A stretch of 64,000 bases of DNA from Archivesica marissinica (GCA_014843695.1 CM026403.1:7703728-7767727), one strand, 5' to 3'. Shown: positions 11,467 through 23,680, counted from the first letter of the stretch. Notes: generated by a model from the letters alone, not told the origin. Made by a program: numbers and translations.

Positions 11467-11712
11467 TTAACCCATTCAACCCCAAGTAACTGACACGGAC
11501 TGGTGCATGCTATTTTTAGACCAATAAATTAATAAGAAAATTACCTTTGGACCAGTTCATTTATCAAAATGGGTAATTTTATCTAAAAATAGTAATAATT
11601 ATTACTGGCAAAAAAGTGCAGATCCTGATGAGACGGCTCGTTACGGGCCGGCTCATCTGGATCTACACTTTTCATAGGCCTATTTAGAGGCCTGTGGGGT
11701 TGAAAGGGTTAA
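11467..11712. mobile_element. TTAA-flanked MITE, TTCAACCCCA family (intact copy)
   Basis: Left end TTAACCCATTCAACCCCAAG, right end GGGGTTGAAAGGGTTAA. It is the reference unexpanded copy, about 246 bp, with the internal GC-rich hairpin intact. Confidence 0.9.
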
Positions 11713-11848
11713 ATCAATAAATAAGTAAACAGTTTGCTCAGCTCGTTAACACAAAGACACAAAGACGGTGCAAAGGTATTCCAAATATCATACAGCATAA
11801 TAACTAACTAATTCAGTCAATATTAAAAGGCACGACACAAATATGAAT

Positions 11849-12081
11849 TTTAATGCAAATTTATTTTAGCTCGATTGCGAAATAAGTTCATACAACTTAT
11901 ATGAATCACTCTCGAGACCTCATTCCTGGTGGAATCCATCGCCACGAGGGAGAGAGAAGAGGCATGTGGAATTTAAATGACTTGCCTAAGGGCACAATCG
12001 TAGCAGCTCCAGCGGGTCTCGAACTCTGGACCTTTCGCACCTGAAGCGAACGCGCTACCACTGCGCTATCAGGACTTCCAC
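11849..12081 (-). mobile_element. tRNA-derived SINE, family B
   Basis: On the minus strand the 5' end has box A-like TAGCGCAGTGGTAGCGCGTT and box B-like AGTTCGAGACC. The body contains GCGATGGATTCCACCAGGAA and the tail ends in ATAAGTTGTATGAACTTATT. The direct target duplication AATATGAAT lies at 11840-11848 and 12082-12090. A full-length relative is at 59959. Confidence 0.9.
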
Positions 12082-12239
12082 AATATGAATATACATGTAT
12101 GTATAATTTCGCAGTTTCTGAAATAAATCCAGGCATAACACTCGACTAGAATCAACTGTAACTAGCAGTCTCAATATATAACATTTCCTTGCAAATAAAG
12201 TACCGGTAGGTACTCGACTCTTTTTGCATTTTAGCGGCG

Positions 12240-12800
12240 AAAATAAAAGATCAATATGCCATGAAATTCTATTAGAATTGTGTCATAAAGACACAATAAG
12301 AGACATTGGTGAGCTACTGCCCCTGAATACTCCATAAAAATAGGTAGGTCCTATTAAGTGTTTTCCTCTGTTTTTATCGTTGTTTCCTTTGCATACCATG
12401 CTAGCAATTTTATTCCACTAATTTTATTCCACTATCGCTTCTTATGAGTATTACATTACTATATCTCGACAGATCTCTGTCATGCATGGGTATTTATTTG
12501 TAAAAGAATGTTATCAGTTAATGAACACAATTTGGATAAAATCACATTTAGCATATCGCAACATCTTGTTAGGGAACAACAGTAAAAACAAAGGATTCTA
12601 ACTAAATGTACCTATTCACATAATGGAATAAATCAGACTTTATCTGCCTAGGGAGGTAATAGAAAATTAGATATGTCTGTCATTTTAATGAAATTCCACA
12701 ACGTATATCCAGAGTTTTCAGTTACAGATAAGAATGAATTGTTGGCTGCTACACTTATTTGAAATATCATTGTGTTACCCAGCATGCAAATTGTTAAAAG
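12240..12800. mobile_element. GCATGCTGGG-type MITE, interrupted
   Basis: 12240-12290 and 12655-12800 align with the two halves of the 25610-26086 element. The ~365 bp between them is unrelated and of unknown origin, so this copy carries an unidentified insertion. Confidence 0.5.
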
Positions 12801-12879
12801 CCAACAGTTACCGGCAGTATCAATTTGTTTCCTGCAAATAAAGCATGTCATTAAATGAAAAGCTTAGAAAATGAATCAC

Positions 12880-13203
12880 CTTAAATCTATCTGGAGTAGC
12901 CGGTCGCTCGGATGACCTTAAGTTCCAGTAATCCCCTAGAGCGAACCCTCGAGTGTCGCTGTACCCGCTGGTGTCACTATACCCACGGGAACCACTATGC
13001 CCACGGGAGTCACTATGCCCATGGGAATCACTATACCCACGGGAGTCACTATTCCCATGGGAGTCACTGTACCCACGGGAGTCACTGTAACTACGGGAGT
13101 CACTGTACCCACGTGAGTCACTGTACCCACTTGCGTCCGTGTAACTTTCATCATATTCAATACTAGGTGATCTCACTTTCATTAACTCCATTTTGTGTTT
13201 CAT
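12880..13203 (-). CDS. Probable coding exon with in-frame 18-bp minisatellite (Ser/Gly/Tyr-rich)
   Basis: On the minus strand the frame reads MKHKMELMKVRSPSIEYDES, then ~12 repeats of a six-residue G-Y-S-D-S-R/H motif, then a non-repetitive stretch GFALGDYWNLRSSERPATPD. It ends at AAG|GTGATT, a good 5' splice site, in phase 0. Unique, polar, proline/serine-bearing flanks on both sides of the repeat and a donor at the right place make this different from the non-coding arrays. The repeat codes for a disordered, Ser/Gly/Tyr-rich segment. The 5' boundary is uncertain: the frame is open ~15 bases above the ATG and an acceptor there would be in phase 2. It may join the zipper exon at 6864 in phase. 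I do not recognise the product. Confidence 0.5.
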
Positions 13204-13204
13204 A

Positions 13205-14150
13205 TATTTATATTCCCTCCTTGTTTAACACAAATTTCATAAAATATTTACACAAAATCTAAATATATCCGCTTCAAATACAACGCAAATTTCAATAAAG
13301 TACTTTCATATTTTTTAGTGCAGTGCATGTAATCTATGGGAGACCTTGCACATTACACCTTAACATTAATCATTAGCAACATTGTCACCTGTATAGTATA
13401 ACCAGGCATTATAAGCCTCTTTTAATGTTTAATTGCCATGCTATAACAGATGGCTTCGATTTCATGACACATTTCTTCATCTACAGATTGCAACAAATCT
13501 AAAACACTTATTCATACTCTCTAACATATTGCAAATAAAACTAGCACCCTGCCAGAAGCTTGCTCATTAATTATTCACAGTTTAACACACATCTGTCTAA
13601 ATACCTTCCAAATATGTTCACGTTTTGTGTTAAGCATTCATGTTTTATCACACATTTAACAACCTAAATAGTTAATTTCAAAAATACCAACGTAAAAAGC
13701 ACATAGCATAAAGTTTTGCCGTTGTATGAAACTTTTACACAACCTCCGGTCTTTTGATGTATGCTTGTTACATTCGGAAGCTCAGAAATTAGATACAGAC
13801 TACATCGTCACATTATTGTACTGTCACACTATATAACACTATTGTCCCAAAAAGCCACGCAATTCAATAACAAATGTTCTTTTGCACTATATAGTAAATA
13901 ATTAATGATTTTGCTAGGAGAGAAATGTCAGACATGGCTTTGTTGTTCTATCATATAGTGATATACCAGCATCACAATGTTTTAATTAACAAATTAAAAT
14001 TATACATATGATGTCATATGACTTTCAATGTTAATTAAATTTCGATTTTATCACTTTAATATAATGCTGGATAGAGAGAGAGAGAGAACAAATATATGAG
14101 CAATATGTTTGTTTAAAGTAATCCAAGTAAGTCGAAACTAAAACTTTGTT
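13205..14150. other. Unique AT-rich spacer
   Basis: No ORF, repeat family or element end recognised. A short GAGA run lies near 14075. Confidence 0.4.
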
Positions 14151-14173
14151 TATATACGATGTATTTTGTACTC

Positions 14174-14362
14174 TCAGCACGCAGTGGTACATTCCTGTAC
14201 GGCAACAACGTAGACCGATTCTGGTTCCATTCTTTCACTTTTTGCCATCCGCTTCCTGCAGTACGACAAGATAACATGCCAGGACAGCCAGACCGACAGT
14301 ACTCCCATCAAAAATACGAGCACACACAAAAGATACACAAAAAGAAAATTATCCACTGCTTC
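14174..14362 (-). CDS. Possible small single-pass membrane protein
   Basis: From the Met codon at about 14362 on the minus strand there is a ~62-codon ORF in non-repetitive DNA. It has MEAVDNF at the start, a ~25-residue very hydrophobic segment (FLFVYLLCVLVFLMGVLSVW) and then a basic, polar C-terminus (YCRKRMAKSERMEPE...). This fits a type III/I small transmembrane protein and the ATGG start context is acceptable. There is no homology that I recognise, no neighbouring exon, and an ORF of this length can arise by chance. The opposite strand is also open. Confidence 0.25.
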   Translation of the reverse strand, partial: EAVDNFLFVYLLCVLVFLMGVLSVWLSWHVILSYCRKRMAKSERMEPESVYVVAVQECTTAC

Positions 14363-14399
14363 CATTCTATATCTTAATATCAACAAAATAATGTAAATA

Positions 14400-15710
14400 A
14401 GTCACATGAATCTGTGCTATAATTAACGTATCCACAATTCGTATTTTACAAACTAAGAAAAATCATTCAGTGGTAACAGTATAAATGTTTTCAATAGTAC
14501 AATTAATGTCAAAAATATTTCGCACCTGAACTGTTTAAATTTAGAATTAAAAATCTATCATCCATATTGATCATCTTGACCTAGATTTTGCACAAATAAA
14601 TTTTGATCTTCCATCAAAATAACTATAAATTTTGTGCAATTAATCACTGTGCTATCGAGCCATGTTACTTTCGCGTGTTTTAAAAGAATACCGCTTTTTG
14701 TTTATATTTTATCAACGGAGAATCTTCGTCTACTGTTGAAGTTCACCAACAGAGCACAGACGCACACATTGCACAGTGATTAGAACATCTCTTAAGCTTG
14801 TACAATAAACTGGCACACCTAAATCCAACGTTTTATAAAACATCCATTCAGTTTAATCAAAACCCTACAAACACGATAAAGCCTTAAAATAACAAGTATT
14901 TTCGTATTTTATTTGTGAGTATCTTATATACACTTTCAGTATCATGTGAAAACTACACTGGGATATCACCAACAACACTCACAGTTTTATAAACTGATTC
15001 ATCGGTTTACACTGTTTTAAAAAAGTAACCACCACAATTAGCCTAAAATCTCAAAAGTCATAAGTGAAAAACATATCCTGAAGCAAGGTTTGAAAGCAAT
15101 TATCCCCAACAAACTGTCACAAAATATCACCTAGCTTTTTAGCGTTTTTACCGATATGTTGACATAGGCACGTAAGTTATGATATTTATTTGATATATAC
15201 ATGAGATAACCCAGACTTATGATGATACACCAGTCTATCGCCCATCACCCTGTGTTATCTGATCCAACACAATCTAAGTTGACCTTGCACTTGCTAGATG
15301 GACCTGTCAACCAAGCATTCACTGTACTGGAATGCTAACATTTTCCAGTACAGAAGGCATTGTTCAGTTGCTTAAGTCTTAGCTCTCAGGGTTCGGCTTC
15401 ACCAATCAACTTAAGTCAGTTATTTAGATTCTGGCCAAATGTTGACAATAAATTCCGATAACCAATCCAAAAGCTGAATACTTCGCTTAAGTCTAAGTAC
15501 AAACTTAAAATCTTTTCATGAAAATGGCCTCTGGTTTGCATGAGCTTGGGAGGTCCAATTGAAACAAGCTTCTATCCTGAATGACTTGCAGTTGTTCATG
15601 AAACCGGCCCCTGACCTATATAACCTAGGACTGTTCAGCCCCATACTTACATACCCGGAGTATTTACCATCAAATAAAACTATACTAGTGTAATCCTACG
15701 ATTTCGATAT
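14400..15710. other. Unique spacer
   Basis: About 1.3 kb without ORFs, repeats or recognisable element ends. It may be intronic to the minus-strand gene. Confidence 0.4.
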
Positions 15711-15723
15711 TGCCATTAGTGTT

Positions 15724-16019
15724 TTGTTTGTTTTTTTAACGTTTATTTATCGTCGCTACCGGTTGCCCATATGAGCGACGCCTCCTGAAGAAATTAGTTA
15801 TTTTAGATTTTTGGAGGATAGTGCAATGATACAGACAGAGACCCATTCCAGAGTCTCCTCTAGTTCTTTTACGTGCACGGTGTAAAGCACCGACACGAGA
15901 CCTCGGCTTAACGTCCCATCTGAAAGACTGTTAATTTTATTAGGGTCAGACAGGGGATCGAACCTGCGATCCCTGGATTACCAGTCCAGCGTGTTACCAC
16001 TGGGCTACATATCCATCTG
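15724..16019 (-). mobile_element. tRNA-derived SINE, family C (full length)
   Basis: The minus strand starts with a tRNA-like head (box A GTAGCCCAGTGGTAACACG, anticodon-arm CTGGACTGGTAATCCAG as in tRNA-Thr(GGT), box B GGTTCGATCCC). Then comes a body with AACAGTCTTTCAGATGGGAC and an end in GATAAATAAACGTT. The target duplication TGCCATTAGTGTT is at 15711-15723 and 16020-16032. Confidence 0.95.
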
Positions 16020-16666
16020 TGCCATTAGTGTTATAGTTCATAGAGGGTTACATGTAGGTTGTCACGGCAACAGGATGTACAAACCAATAATACACAACCA
16101 TTTCTACACTCAGCAGCAATGAACGACTCCACAGAACTAAAATACAAGTCAAATATTCAGAAGTCCTTAATCCTGTTTAGAGTTTGAGAGCAAAAGTACT
16201 AATATTTGAGAAGTTCAACCAAATAAAGGGAAGTAACTCTGATATTACATTTGACCCACGAGATTGAGATGTTGTACTTTGTCTCAGGGTTTTGGCCGTA
16301 AAGCACTGTGTGTAATATTATTAGTTACATTTTGTGCCATCTCATCTGGCTCTATGTTGTTTGCAAAAGAAACTTTACCGTAGTTGTGCTTAGCGTTACT
16401 CTGTCTTCATGTAAGTTCATGTTCATGTAGAGCATGGTTGTGATTTTGTACCATTACAATTTGTTGTTCACCTTACGGCTAGGTGTTGTTGGGATGTGGT
16501 TGAATCACCTTTGTCATTAAGTTAACTTTGTACCTCATTTAAAGTAGATTTGTATACATATCATAATTATCATATGGCCATACGTTTATTTAAGGACCTC
16601 ATGGACGACTAAGTTTTCCGCATGTGAGCCATGCTCGTTGATTAGTTGTATTATAATATACAGTTG

Positions 16667-16916
16667 TTAACCCATTTCATTTCTGGATACCGTTCAGACA
16701 GTATTTGCAAAGAACATAGAGCCAGATCAACCACCACGGAATGTGCCGTCTGATCAGGCTCTATGCTGTTTTTGCTATTCAGATGATCTTGCTAAGACAC
16801 TTGGCTATGCAGCAAACAACATAGATCCTGATCAGCACGCAGCGTCACGCTGCGGCTGATCTGGATCTATGTTGTTTGCAAAAGCCTTTAAATATATCCA
16901 GAATGAAATGGGTTAA
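16667..16916. mobile_element. TTAA-flanked MITE, double-hairpin family (intact copy)
   Basis: TTAACCCATTTCATTTCTGG at the left and CCAGAATGAAATGGGTTAA at the right form the TIR. TTAA at both tips is consistent with a piggyBac-type target. Two long internal hairpins are present: AGAACATAGAGCC...GGCTCTATG and AACAACATAGATCC...GGATCTATGTTGTT. This makes the element almost wholly foldable. Confidence 0.9.
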
Positions 16917-16984
16917 TAGCGACTTTATTTCAACATTGTACAGACACCTTCCTATACCGACACAACTACCACACTCATAGACAG

Positions 16985-17440
16985 GTCAGCGGTCCAGCGG
17001 TAGATACGTTGGGACTGCGAATTCATTCCAGGACAATCCTCCGTATGACCCTAATATGTTATGTTATTACACCTGCATCAACACCATTTTGGGCTATATC
17101 GCCGGCGGGCAGTTTACCTAACAATACCTTTTCTGGGCAGGCTCCAGTGGTTGGGTGCACCAACCTCCGTAAGAAACTGCCAACTTTTTCATATAAATGA
17201 GACACGGCCTGAGAGGGGCTCGAACCCGTGACCATCAGTGATGATAGGTTGCAGTGATATATAAGTCAGCGACCGTAACCACTCGACCACGGAGGCGGAC
17301 TGTATGACCCTAATAACATGAACAGTCTTTCAGATGGAACTATAAACCGAATTCTCATGTATCGGTGCTTCATTATACACCGGGCATGTAAAAGAACCAG
17401 GGATGCTTCTGTAATTGCTTCCCCTGTGTGTTTTACGTTA
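16985..17440 (+). mobile_element. Diverged family C SINE interrupted by a family D SINE
   Basis: A decayed plus-strand head (GGTCAGCGGTCCAGCGGTAG) leads to GTATGACCCTAATA at 17043-17056. After a foreign insert the same 14 bases recur at 17302-17315 and the family C body continues (AACAGTCTTTCAGATGGAAC). This is a nested insertion. Confidence 0.75.
17057..17301 (-). mobile_element. tRNA-derived SINE, family D, nested
   Basis: On the minus strand the head reads TCCGCCTCCGTGGTCGAGTG (box A) with a long variable-arm region and CACGGGTTCGAGCCC (box B), a Leu/Ser-type tRNA layout. The body contains AAAAAGTTGGCAGTTTCTTA and TGCCCGCCGGCGATATAGCC. It is flanked by the 14-bp duplication GTATGACCCTAATA. 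The same family is at 61468 and, with an amplified head, at 34170. Confidence 0.9.
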
Positions 17441-17640
17441 TTTATCGTAGCTACCGGTTGCCCATATGAGCGATGCCTTCTGAAGATATTAATCATTTTA
17501 GATTTTTGGAGGATAGTGCAATGATACAGACAGAGACCCATTCCAGAGTCTCCTCTGGTTCTTTTACGTGCATGGAGTACAGCACCGACACAAGACCTCG
17601 GTTTAATGTCCCATCTGAAAGACTGTTAATTTTATTAGGG
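17441..17640 (-). mobile_element. Family C SINE, 3' body of a copy whose middle has been amplified
   Basis: It matches the 15724-16019 copy from its AT-rich tail (CGATAAATAACG complement) through the AGAGTCTCCTCTGGTTCTTT block to the GACCTCGG block. There it passes into the 69-bp array without a break. The tRNA head is missing after the array. Confidence 0.85.
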
Positions 17641-18206
17641 TCAGACGGGTGATCGAACACGAGACCTCGGTTTAACATCCCATCTGAAAGACTGTTAATT
17701 TTATTAGGGTCAGACGGGTGATCGAACACGAGACCTCGGTTTAACATCCCATCTGAAAGACTGTTAATTTTATTAGGATCAGACGGGGGATCGAACATGA
17801 GACCTCGGTTTAACGTCCCATCTGAAAGACTGTTAATTTTATTAGGATCAGACGGGGGATCGAACATGAGACCTCGGTTTAACGTCCCATCTGAAAGACT
17901 GTTAATTTTATTAGGATCAGACGGGGGATCGAACATGAGACCTCGGTTTAACGTCCCATCTGAAAGACTGTTAATTTTATTAGGATCAGACGGGGGATCG
18001 AACATGAGACCTCGGTTTAACGTCCCATCTGAAAGACTGTTAATTTTATTAGGATCAGACGGGGGATCGAACATGAGACCTCGGTTTAACGTCCCATCTG
18101 AAAGACTGTTAATTTTATTAGGATCAGACGGGGGATCGAACATGAGACCTCGGTTTAACGTCCCATCTGAAAGACTGTTAATTTTATTAGGATCAGACGG
18201 GGGGGA
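17592..18206. repeat. 69-bp array derived from the interior of a family C SINE, about 9 copies
   Basis: GAGACCTCGG recurs at 17661, 17730, 17799, 17868, 17937, 18006, 18075 and 18144, exactly 69 bp apart. Each unit is the SINE segment from the GAGACCTCGGTTTAACGTCC block to GATCGAAC, the box B core on the other strand. Because 69 is divisible by three, long ORFs appear on both strands; they are not genes. Confidence 0.95.
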
Positions 18207-18279
18207 GACCAAAGAACAGCATTGTAGTTATAATACTTAGTACCAGAGCTGAGTACTTCTTAACTACTGCAATAATTCC

Positions 18280-18488
18280 TCCGAAACATAACATGACTAA
18301 TATACTTCCTGGGGCATCACCCCGATTAACCAGGGGGCGATAAACAAGTAAACATAACATGACTAATATACTTCCTGGGGCATCACCCCGATTAACCAGG
18401 GGGCGATAAACAAGTAAACATAACATGACTAATATACTTCTTGGGGTATCACCCCGATTAATCAGAGGGCGATAAACAAGTAAACATA
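18280..18488. repeat. ~66-bp tandem repeat, 3 copies
   Basis: Units carry CATAACATGACTAATATACT and GGGGCATCACCCCGATTAAC, the latter with a small GGGG/CCCC hairpin. The third copy is more diverged. Confidence 0.9.
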
Positions 18489-18778
18489 TCCAACAACAAC
18501 TGTACGCACAACATGTTATTTTACAGTACTAGTTTCAATGGCTTGAGGATAGGTAAGTAAATATGTCAAGTCTGGCTGTAAAAACATATATCTATCACAC
18601 ATTTCACCTGGTGTAATATAACGTGACTAATTATGACAATTATCAACTGTACAGGTATGCAGCTCAACTTCCTCTCCTGATAAAGAAGTTAATTGAGAGT
18701 TAATTAAAAATACTGCTTATCTGATTACCATCGTTACTACAGATATAAGTATACATGTAGCATTACTAAATGGCTGTA

Positions 18779-19073
18779 ACAGACGGATATATAGTCCAGT
18801 GGTAACACCCTGGACTGGTAATCCAGGGATCGCAGGTTCGATCCCCCGTCTACTGACCCTAATAAAATTAACAGTCTTTCAGATGGGACATTAAACCGAG
18901 GTCTCGTGTCGGTGCTTTACACCATACATGTAAAAGAACTAGAGGAGACTCTGCAATGGGTCTCTGTCTGTATCATTGCAATATCCTCCAAAAATCTAAA
19001 ATGACTAATCTCTTCAGGAGACGTCGCTCATATGGGCAACCGGTAGCGGTGATAAATAAACGTAAAACACACA
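18779..19073 (+). mobile_element. tRNA-derived SINE, family C (full length)
   Basis: Plus-strand copy with box A region ATATAGTCCAGTGGTAACAC, anticodon arm CTGGACTGGTAATCCAG and box B GGTTCGATCCC. The body matches 15724-16019. The target duplication TAAATGGCTGTA lies at 18767-18778 and 19074-19085. Confidence 0.95.
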
Positions 19074-19089
19074 TAAATGGCTGTACAGA

Positions 19090-19485
19090 AATTACTTAAA
19101 GCTCATTGAAGCTTATGTGGAAAAGCTTCAATGTAGGATCTCCACATCCCTGTTTTCTACCATTCATTCTTCAGCCTATCATAAACGTATCAAATCCATA
19201 AAATGACACCAAAAATTCAATTAAACGACTATATAAACCGTACCAAGACTTTGCGTTTTCAAGGTGGTCATTTATAATTAAATATCTCGGAATATCATCT
19301 TTTTATGACCGCTTGGTCTGCCCTTTGATTTACTTTTTGAGTGAGTATTTGGTTTAATGGGGCTTCAGCACAGTTCACGCTATATCATGCTGATTTACTT
19401 TTTATCTTGCAGACACTAAAGTTGAGCTGAGAGTGGAGTTGGGTTTTAGCAGCGTGTAGTGAAGTGGTATAATGTATGGGATCTG
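19090..19485. other. Unique spacer
   Basis: No gene or repeat recognised. A short inverted pair GAAGCTTATGTGG/AAAAGCTTC occurs near 19110. Confidence 0.4.
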
Positions 19486-19491
19486 ATCATG

Positions 19492-19682
19492 TATGACATA
19501 TATCTTTTTACTGTACATCTATATGACATATATCTTTTTAATGTACATATACATATATATGACATATATCTTTTTAATGTACATATACATATATATGACG
19601 TATATCTTTTTAATGTACATATACATATATATGACATATATCTTTTTAATGTACATTTTTATGAAATATATCTTTTTAATCC
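19492..19682. repeat. 34-bp AT-rich minisatellite, about 5-6 copies
   Basis: Units share GACATATATCTTTTTAATGT followed by a variable ACATATACATATAT tract. The first and last copies are shortened. Confidence 0.95.
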
Positions 19683-19984
19683 ATAATTTTCATTCTACTT
19701 CTTGTTTCCACTATGATATAAAGGCTATAAATGGTTCAACTAATTGTAGCAGCTGACAATTCAATGTAACATGTGCAATTGTAATCTAATTTAAACACTT
19801 TCTGGTGCTGCCCATTGTCTGTCTAATGTTGCTAAGACTTGTGGCCCATTTGCACTTTATGCTATGTATTGTATCTTTTTGTGCATGACATATTTACTAT
19901 TGACTTGCAATAAAAGATGATTAAACTGAACATTTTCTCCCCATCTTTCTGAAAAACATTTAATGTCTGAGTGCCCATTTTCAC

Positions 19985-22900
19985 ATGACACCGGCTATAT
20001 TGCATGACACCGGCTATATTGCATGATGCTTGCTATATTGCATGACGCTGGCTATATTGCATGATGCTGGCTATATTGCATGACACTGGCTATATTGCAT
20101 GACACCGGCTATATTGCATGATGCTGGCTATATTGCATGACACCGGCTATATTGCATGATGCTTGCTATATTGCATGACGCTTGCTATATTGCATGATGC
20201 TGGCTATATTGCATGACACTGGCTATATTGCATGACACCGGCTATATTGCATGATGCTGGCTATATTGCATGACACCGGCTATATTGCATGATGCTGGCT
20301 ATATTGCATGACACTGGCTATATTGCATGATGCTTGCTATATTGCATGACACTGGCTATATTGCATGACACCGGCTATATTGCATGATGCTTGCTATATT
20401 GCATGATGCTTGCTATATTGCATGACACCGGCTATATTGCATGATGCTTGCTATATTGCATGATGCTTGCTATATTGCATGACACTGGCTATATTGCATG
20501 ATGCATGCTATATTGCATGATGCTTGCTATATTGCATGATGCTTGCTATATTGCATGATGCTTGCTATATTGCATGACACTGGCTATATTGCATGACACC
20601 AGCTATATTGCATGACGCTTGCTATATTGCATGATGCTTGCTATATTGCATGATGCTTGCTATATTGCATGACGCTTGCTATATTGCATGATGCTTGCTA
20701 TATTGCATGACACTGGCTATATTGCATGACACCGGCTATATTGCATGATGCTTGCTATATTGCATGATGCTTGCTATATTGCATGATGCTTGCTATATTG
20801 CATGACGCTTGCTATATTGCATGACACTGGCTATATTGCATGACAATGGCTATATTGCATGACACCGGCTATATTGCATGATGCTTGCTATATTGCATGA
20901 CACCGGCTATATTGCATGATGCTTGCTATATTGCATGACGCTTGCTATATTGCATGATGCTTGCTATATTGCATGACACCGGCTATATTGCATGATGCTT
21001 GCTATATTGCATGATGCTGGCTATATTGCATGATGCTTGCTATATTGCATGATGCTGGCTATATTGCATGACACGGCTATATTGCATGATGCTTGCTATA
21101 TTGCATGATGCTTGCTATATTGCATGATGCTGGCTATATTGCATGACACTGGCTATATTGCATGATGCTTGCTATATTGCATGAGGCTGGCTATATTGCA
21201 TGACACGGCTATATTGCATGATGCTTGCTATATTGCATGATGCTTGCTATATTGCATGACACCAGCTATATTGCATGATGCTTGCTATATTGCATGATGC
21301 TTGCTATATTGCATGATGCTTGCTATATTGCATGACGCTTGCTATATTGCATGACACTGGCTATATTGCATGACACCGGTTATATTGCATGACGCTTGCT
21401 ATATTGCATAATGCTTGCTATATTGCATGATGCTGGCTATATTGCATGACACTGGCTATATTGCATGATGCTTGCTATATTGCATGACACTGGCTATATT
21501 GCATGACACCGGTTATATTGCATGACACTGGCTATATTGCATGATGCTGGCTATATTGCATGACACCGGCTATATTGCATGATGCTTGCTATATTGCATG
21601 ACGCTTGCTATATTGCATGATGCTTGCTATATTGCATGATGCTTGCTATATTGCAGGACGCTTGCTATATTGCATGATGCTTGCTATATTGCATGACACT
21701 GGCTATATTGCATGACACTGGCTATATTGCATGACACCGGCTATATTGCATGACACCGGCTATATTGCATGATGCTTGCTATATTGCATGACACTGGCTA
21801 TAGGGCATGATGTGGCTATATTGCATGACACTGGCTATATTGCATGACACTGGCTATATTGCATGATGCTTGCTATATTGCATGACACGGCTATATTGCA
21901 TGATGCTTGCTATATTGCATGATGCTGGCTATATTGCATGAGGCTGGCTATATTGCATGATGCTTGCTATATTGCATGATGCTGGCTATATTGCATGACA
22001 CCGGCTATATTGCATGATGCTTGCTATATTGCATGATGCTTGCTATATTGCATGATGCTTGCTATATTGCATGAGGCTGGCTATATTGCATGACACAGCT
22101 ATATTGCATGATGCTTGCTATATTGCATGACACTGGCTATATTGCATGACGCTTGCTATATTGCATGACACCGGCTATATTGCATGATGCTTGCTATATT
22201 GCATGATGCTTGCTATATTGCATGATGCTTGCTATATTGCATGATGCTTGCTATATTGCATGATGCTGGCTACATTGCATGATGCTGGCTATATTGCATG
22301 ACACTGGCTATATTGCATGACACTGGCTATATTGCATGATGCTGGCTATATTGCATGAGGCTGGCTATATTGCATGACACTGGCTATATTGCATGATGCT
22401 TGCTATATTGCATGACACTGGCTATATTGCATGATGCTTGCTATATTGCACGAGGCTTGCTATATTGCATGACACTTGCTCTATTGCATGATGCTTGCTA
22501 TATTGCATGATGCTGGCTATATTGCATGACACCGGTTATATTGCATGACACTGGCTATATTGCATGATGCTGGCTATATTGCATGACACCGGCTATATTG
22601 CATGATGCTTGCTATATTGCATGACGCTTGCTATATTGCATGATGCTTGCTATATTGCATGATGCTTGCTATATTGCAGGACGCTTGCTATATTGCATGA
22701 TGCTTGCTATATTGCATGACACTGGCTATATTGCATGACACTGGCTATATTGCATGACACTGGCTATATTGCATGACACCGGCTATATTGCATGATGCTT
22801 GCTATATTGCATGACACTGGCTATATGGCATGATGCTTGCTATATTGCATGATGCTGGCTATATTGCATGAGGCTGGCTATATTGCATGATGCTTGCTAT

Positions 22901-23680
22901 ATTGCATGATGCTGGCTATATTGCATGACACCGGCTATATTGCATGATGCTTGCTATATTGCATGATGCTTGCTATATTGCATGATGCTTGCTATATTGC
23001 ATGAGGCTGGCTATATTGCATGACACAGCTATATTGCATGATGCTTGCTATATTGCATGACACTGGCTATATTGCATGACGCTTGCTATATTGCATGACA
23101 CCGGCTATATTGCATGATGCTTGCTATATTGCATGATGCTTGCTATATTGCATGATGCTTGCTATATTGCATGATGCTTGCTATATTGCATGATGCTTGC
23201 TATATTGCATGATGCTGGCTACATTGCATGATGCTGGCTATATTGCATGACACTGGCTATATTGCATGACACTGGCTATATTGCATGATGCTGGCTATAT
23301 TGCATGAGGCTGGCTATATTGCATGACACTGGCTATATTGCATGACACTGGCTATATTGCATGATGCTGGCTATATTGCATGACACTGGCTATATTGCAT
23401 GACACTGGCTATATTGCATGATGCTTGCTATATTGCATGACACTGGCTATATTGCATGACACTGGCTATATTGCATGACACCAGCTATATTGCATGACAC
23501 GGCTATATTGCATGACACGGCTATATTGCATGACACTGGCTATATTGCATGATGCTGGCTATATTGCATGACACTGGCTATATTGCATGACACTGGCTAT
23601 ATTGCATGACACCGGCTATATTTCATGACACCAGCTATATTGCATGACACGGCTATATTACATGACACCGGCTATATTAA
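19985..23680. repeat. 19-bp satellite array, about 195 copies
   Basis: Every unit is CATGAnnnnnGCTATATTG with a five-base variable block (TGCTT, TGCTG, CACTG, CACCG, CGCTT, GGCTG), plus occasional 18-bp units (CACGG, CACAG). The constant half has the palindrome GCATGA/ATTGCATG. The order of variable blocks is not random: rare variants recur in the same context ~0.93-1.02 kb apart. Confidence 0.98.

Noticed and set aside
12906..13166. Plus-strand His/Tyr/Gly/Ser-repeat ORF
   Set aside because: Shadow of the minus-strand exon's 18-bp repeat. Only the minus strand has unique coding flanks and a donor site.
15960..16019. Functional tRNA-Thr gene
   Set aside because: The tRNA-like head continues into a SINE body with a target duplication. 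It is a SINE promoter, as are the heads at 18779, 25674, 39938, 59959 and 61734.
17493..18240. ORFs of 239 and 147 codons on opposite strands
   Set aside because: They lie in the 69-bp array derived from a SINE interior, which is not coding.
19985..23680. Telomeric or subtelomeric repeat
   Set aside because: The 19-bp unit has no TTAGGG-like content and no terminal position can be inferred.
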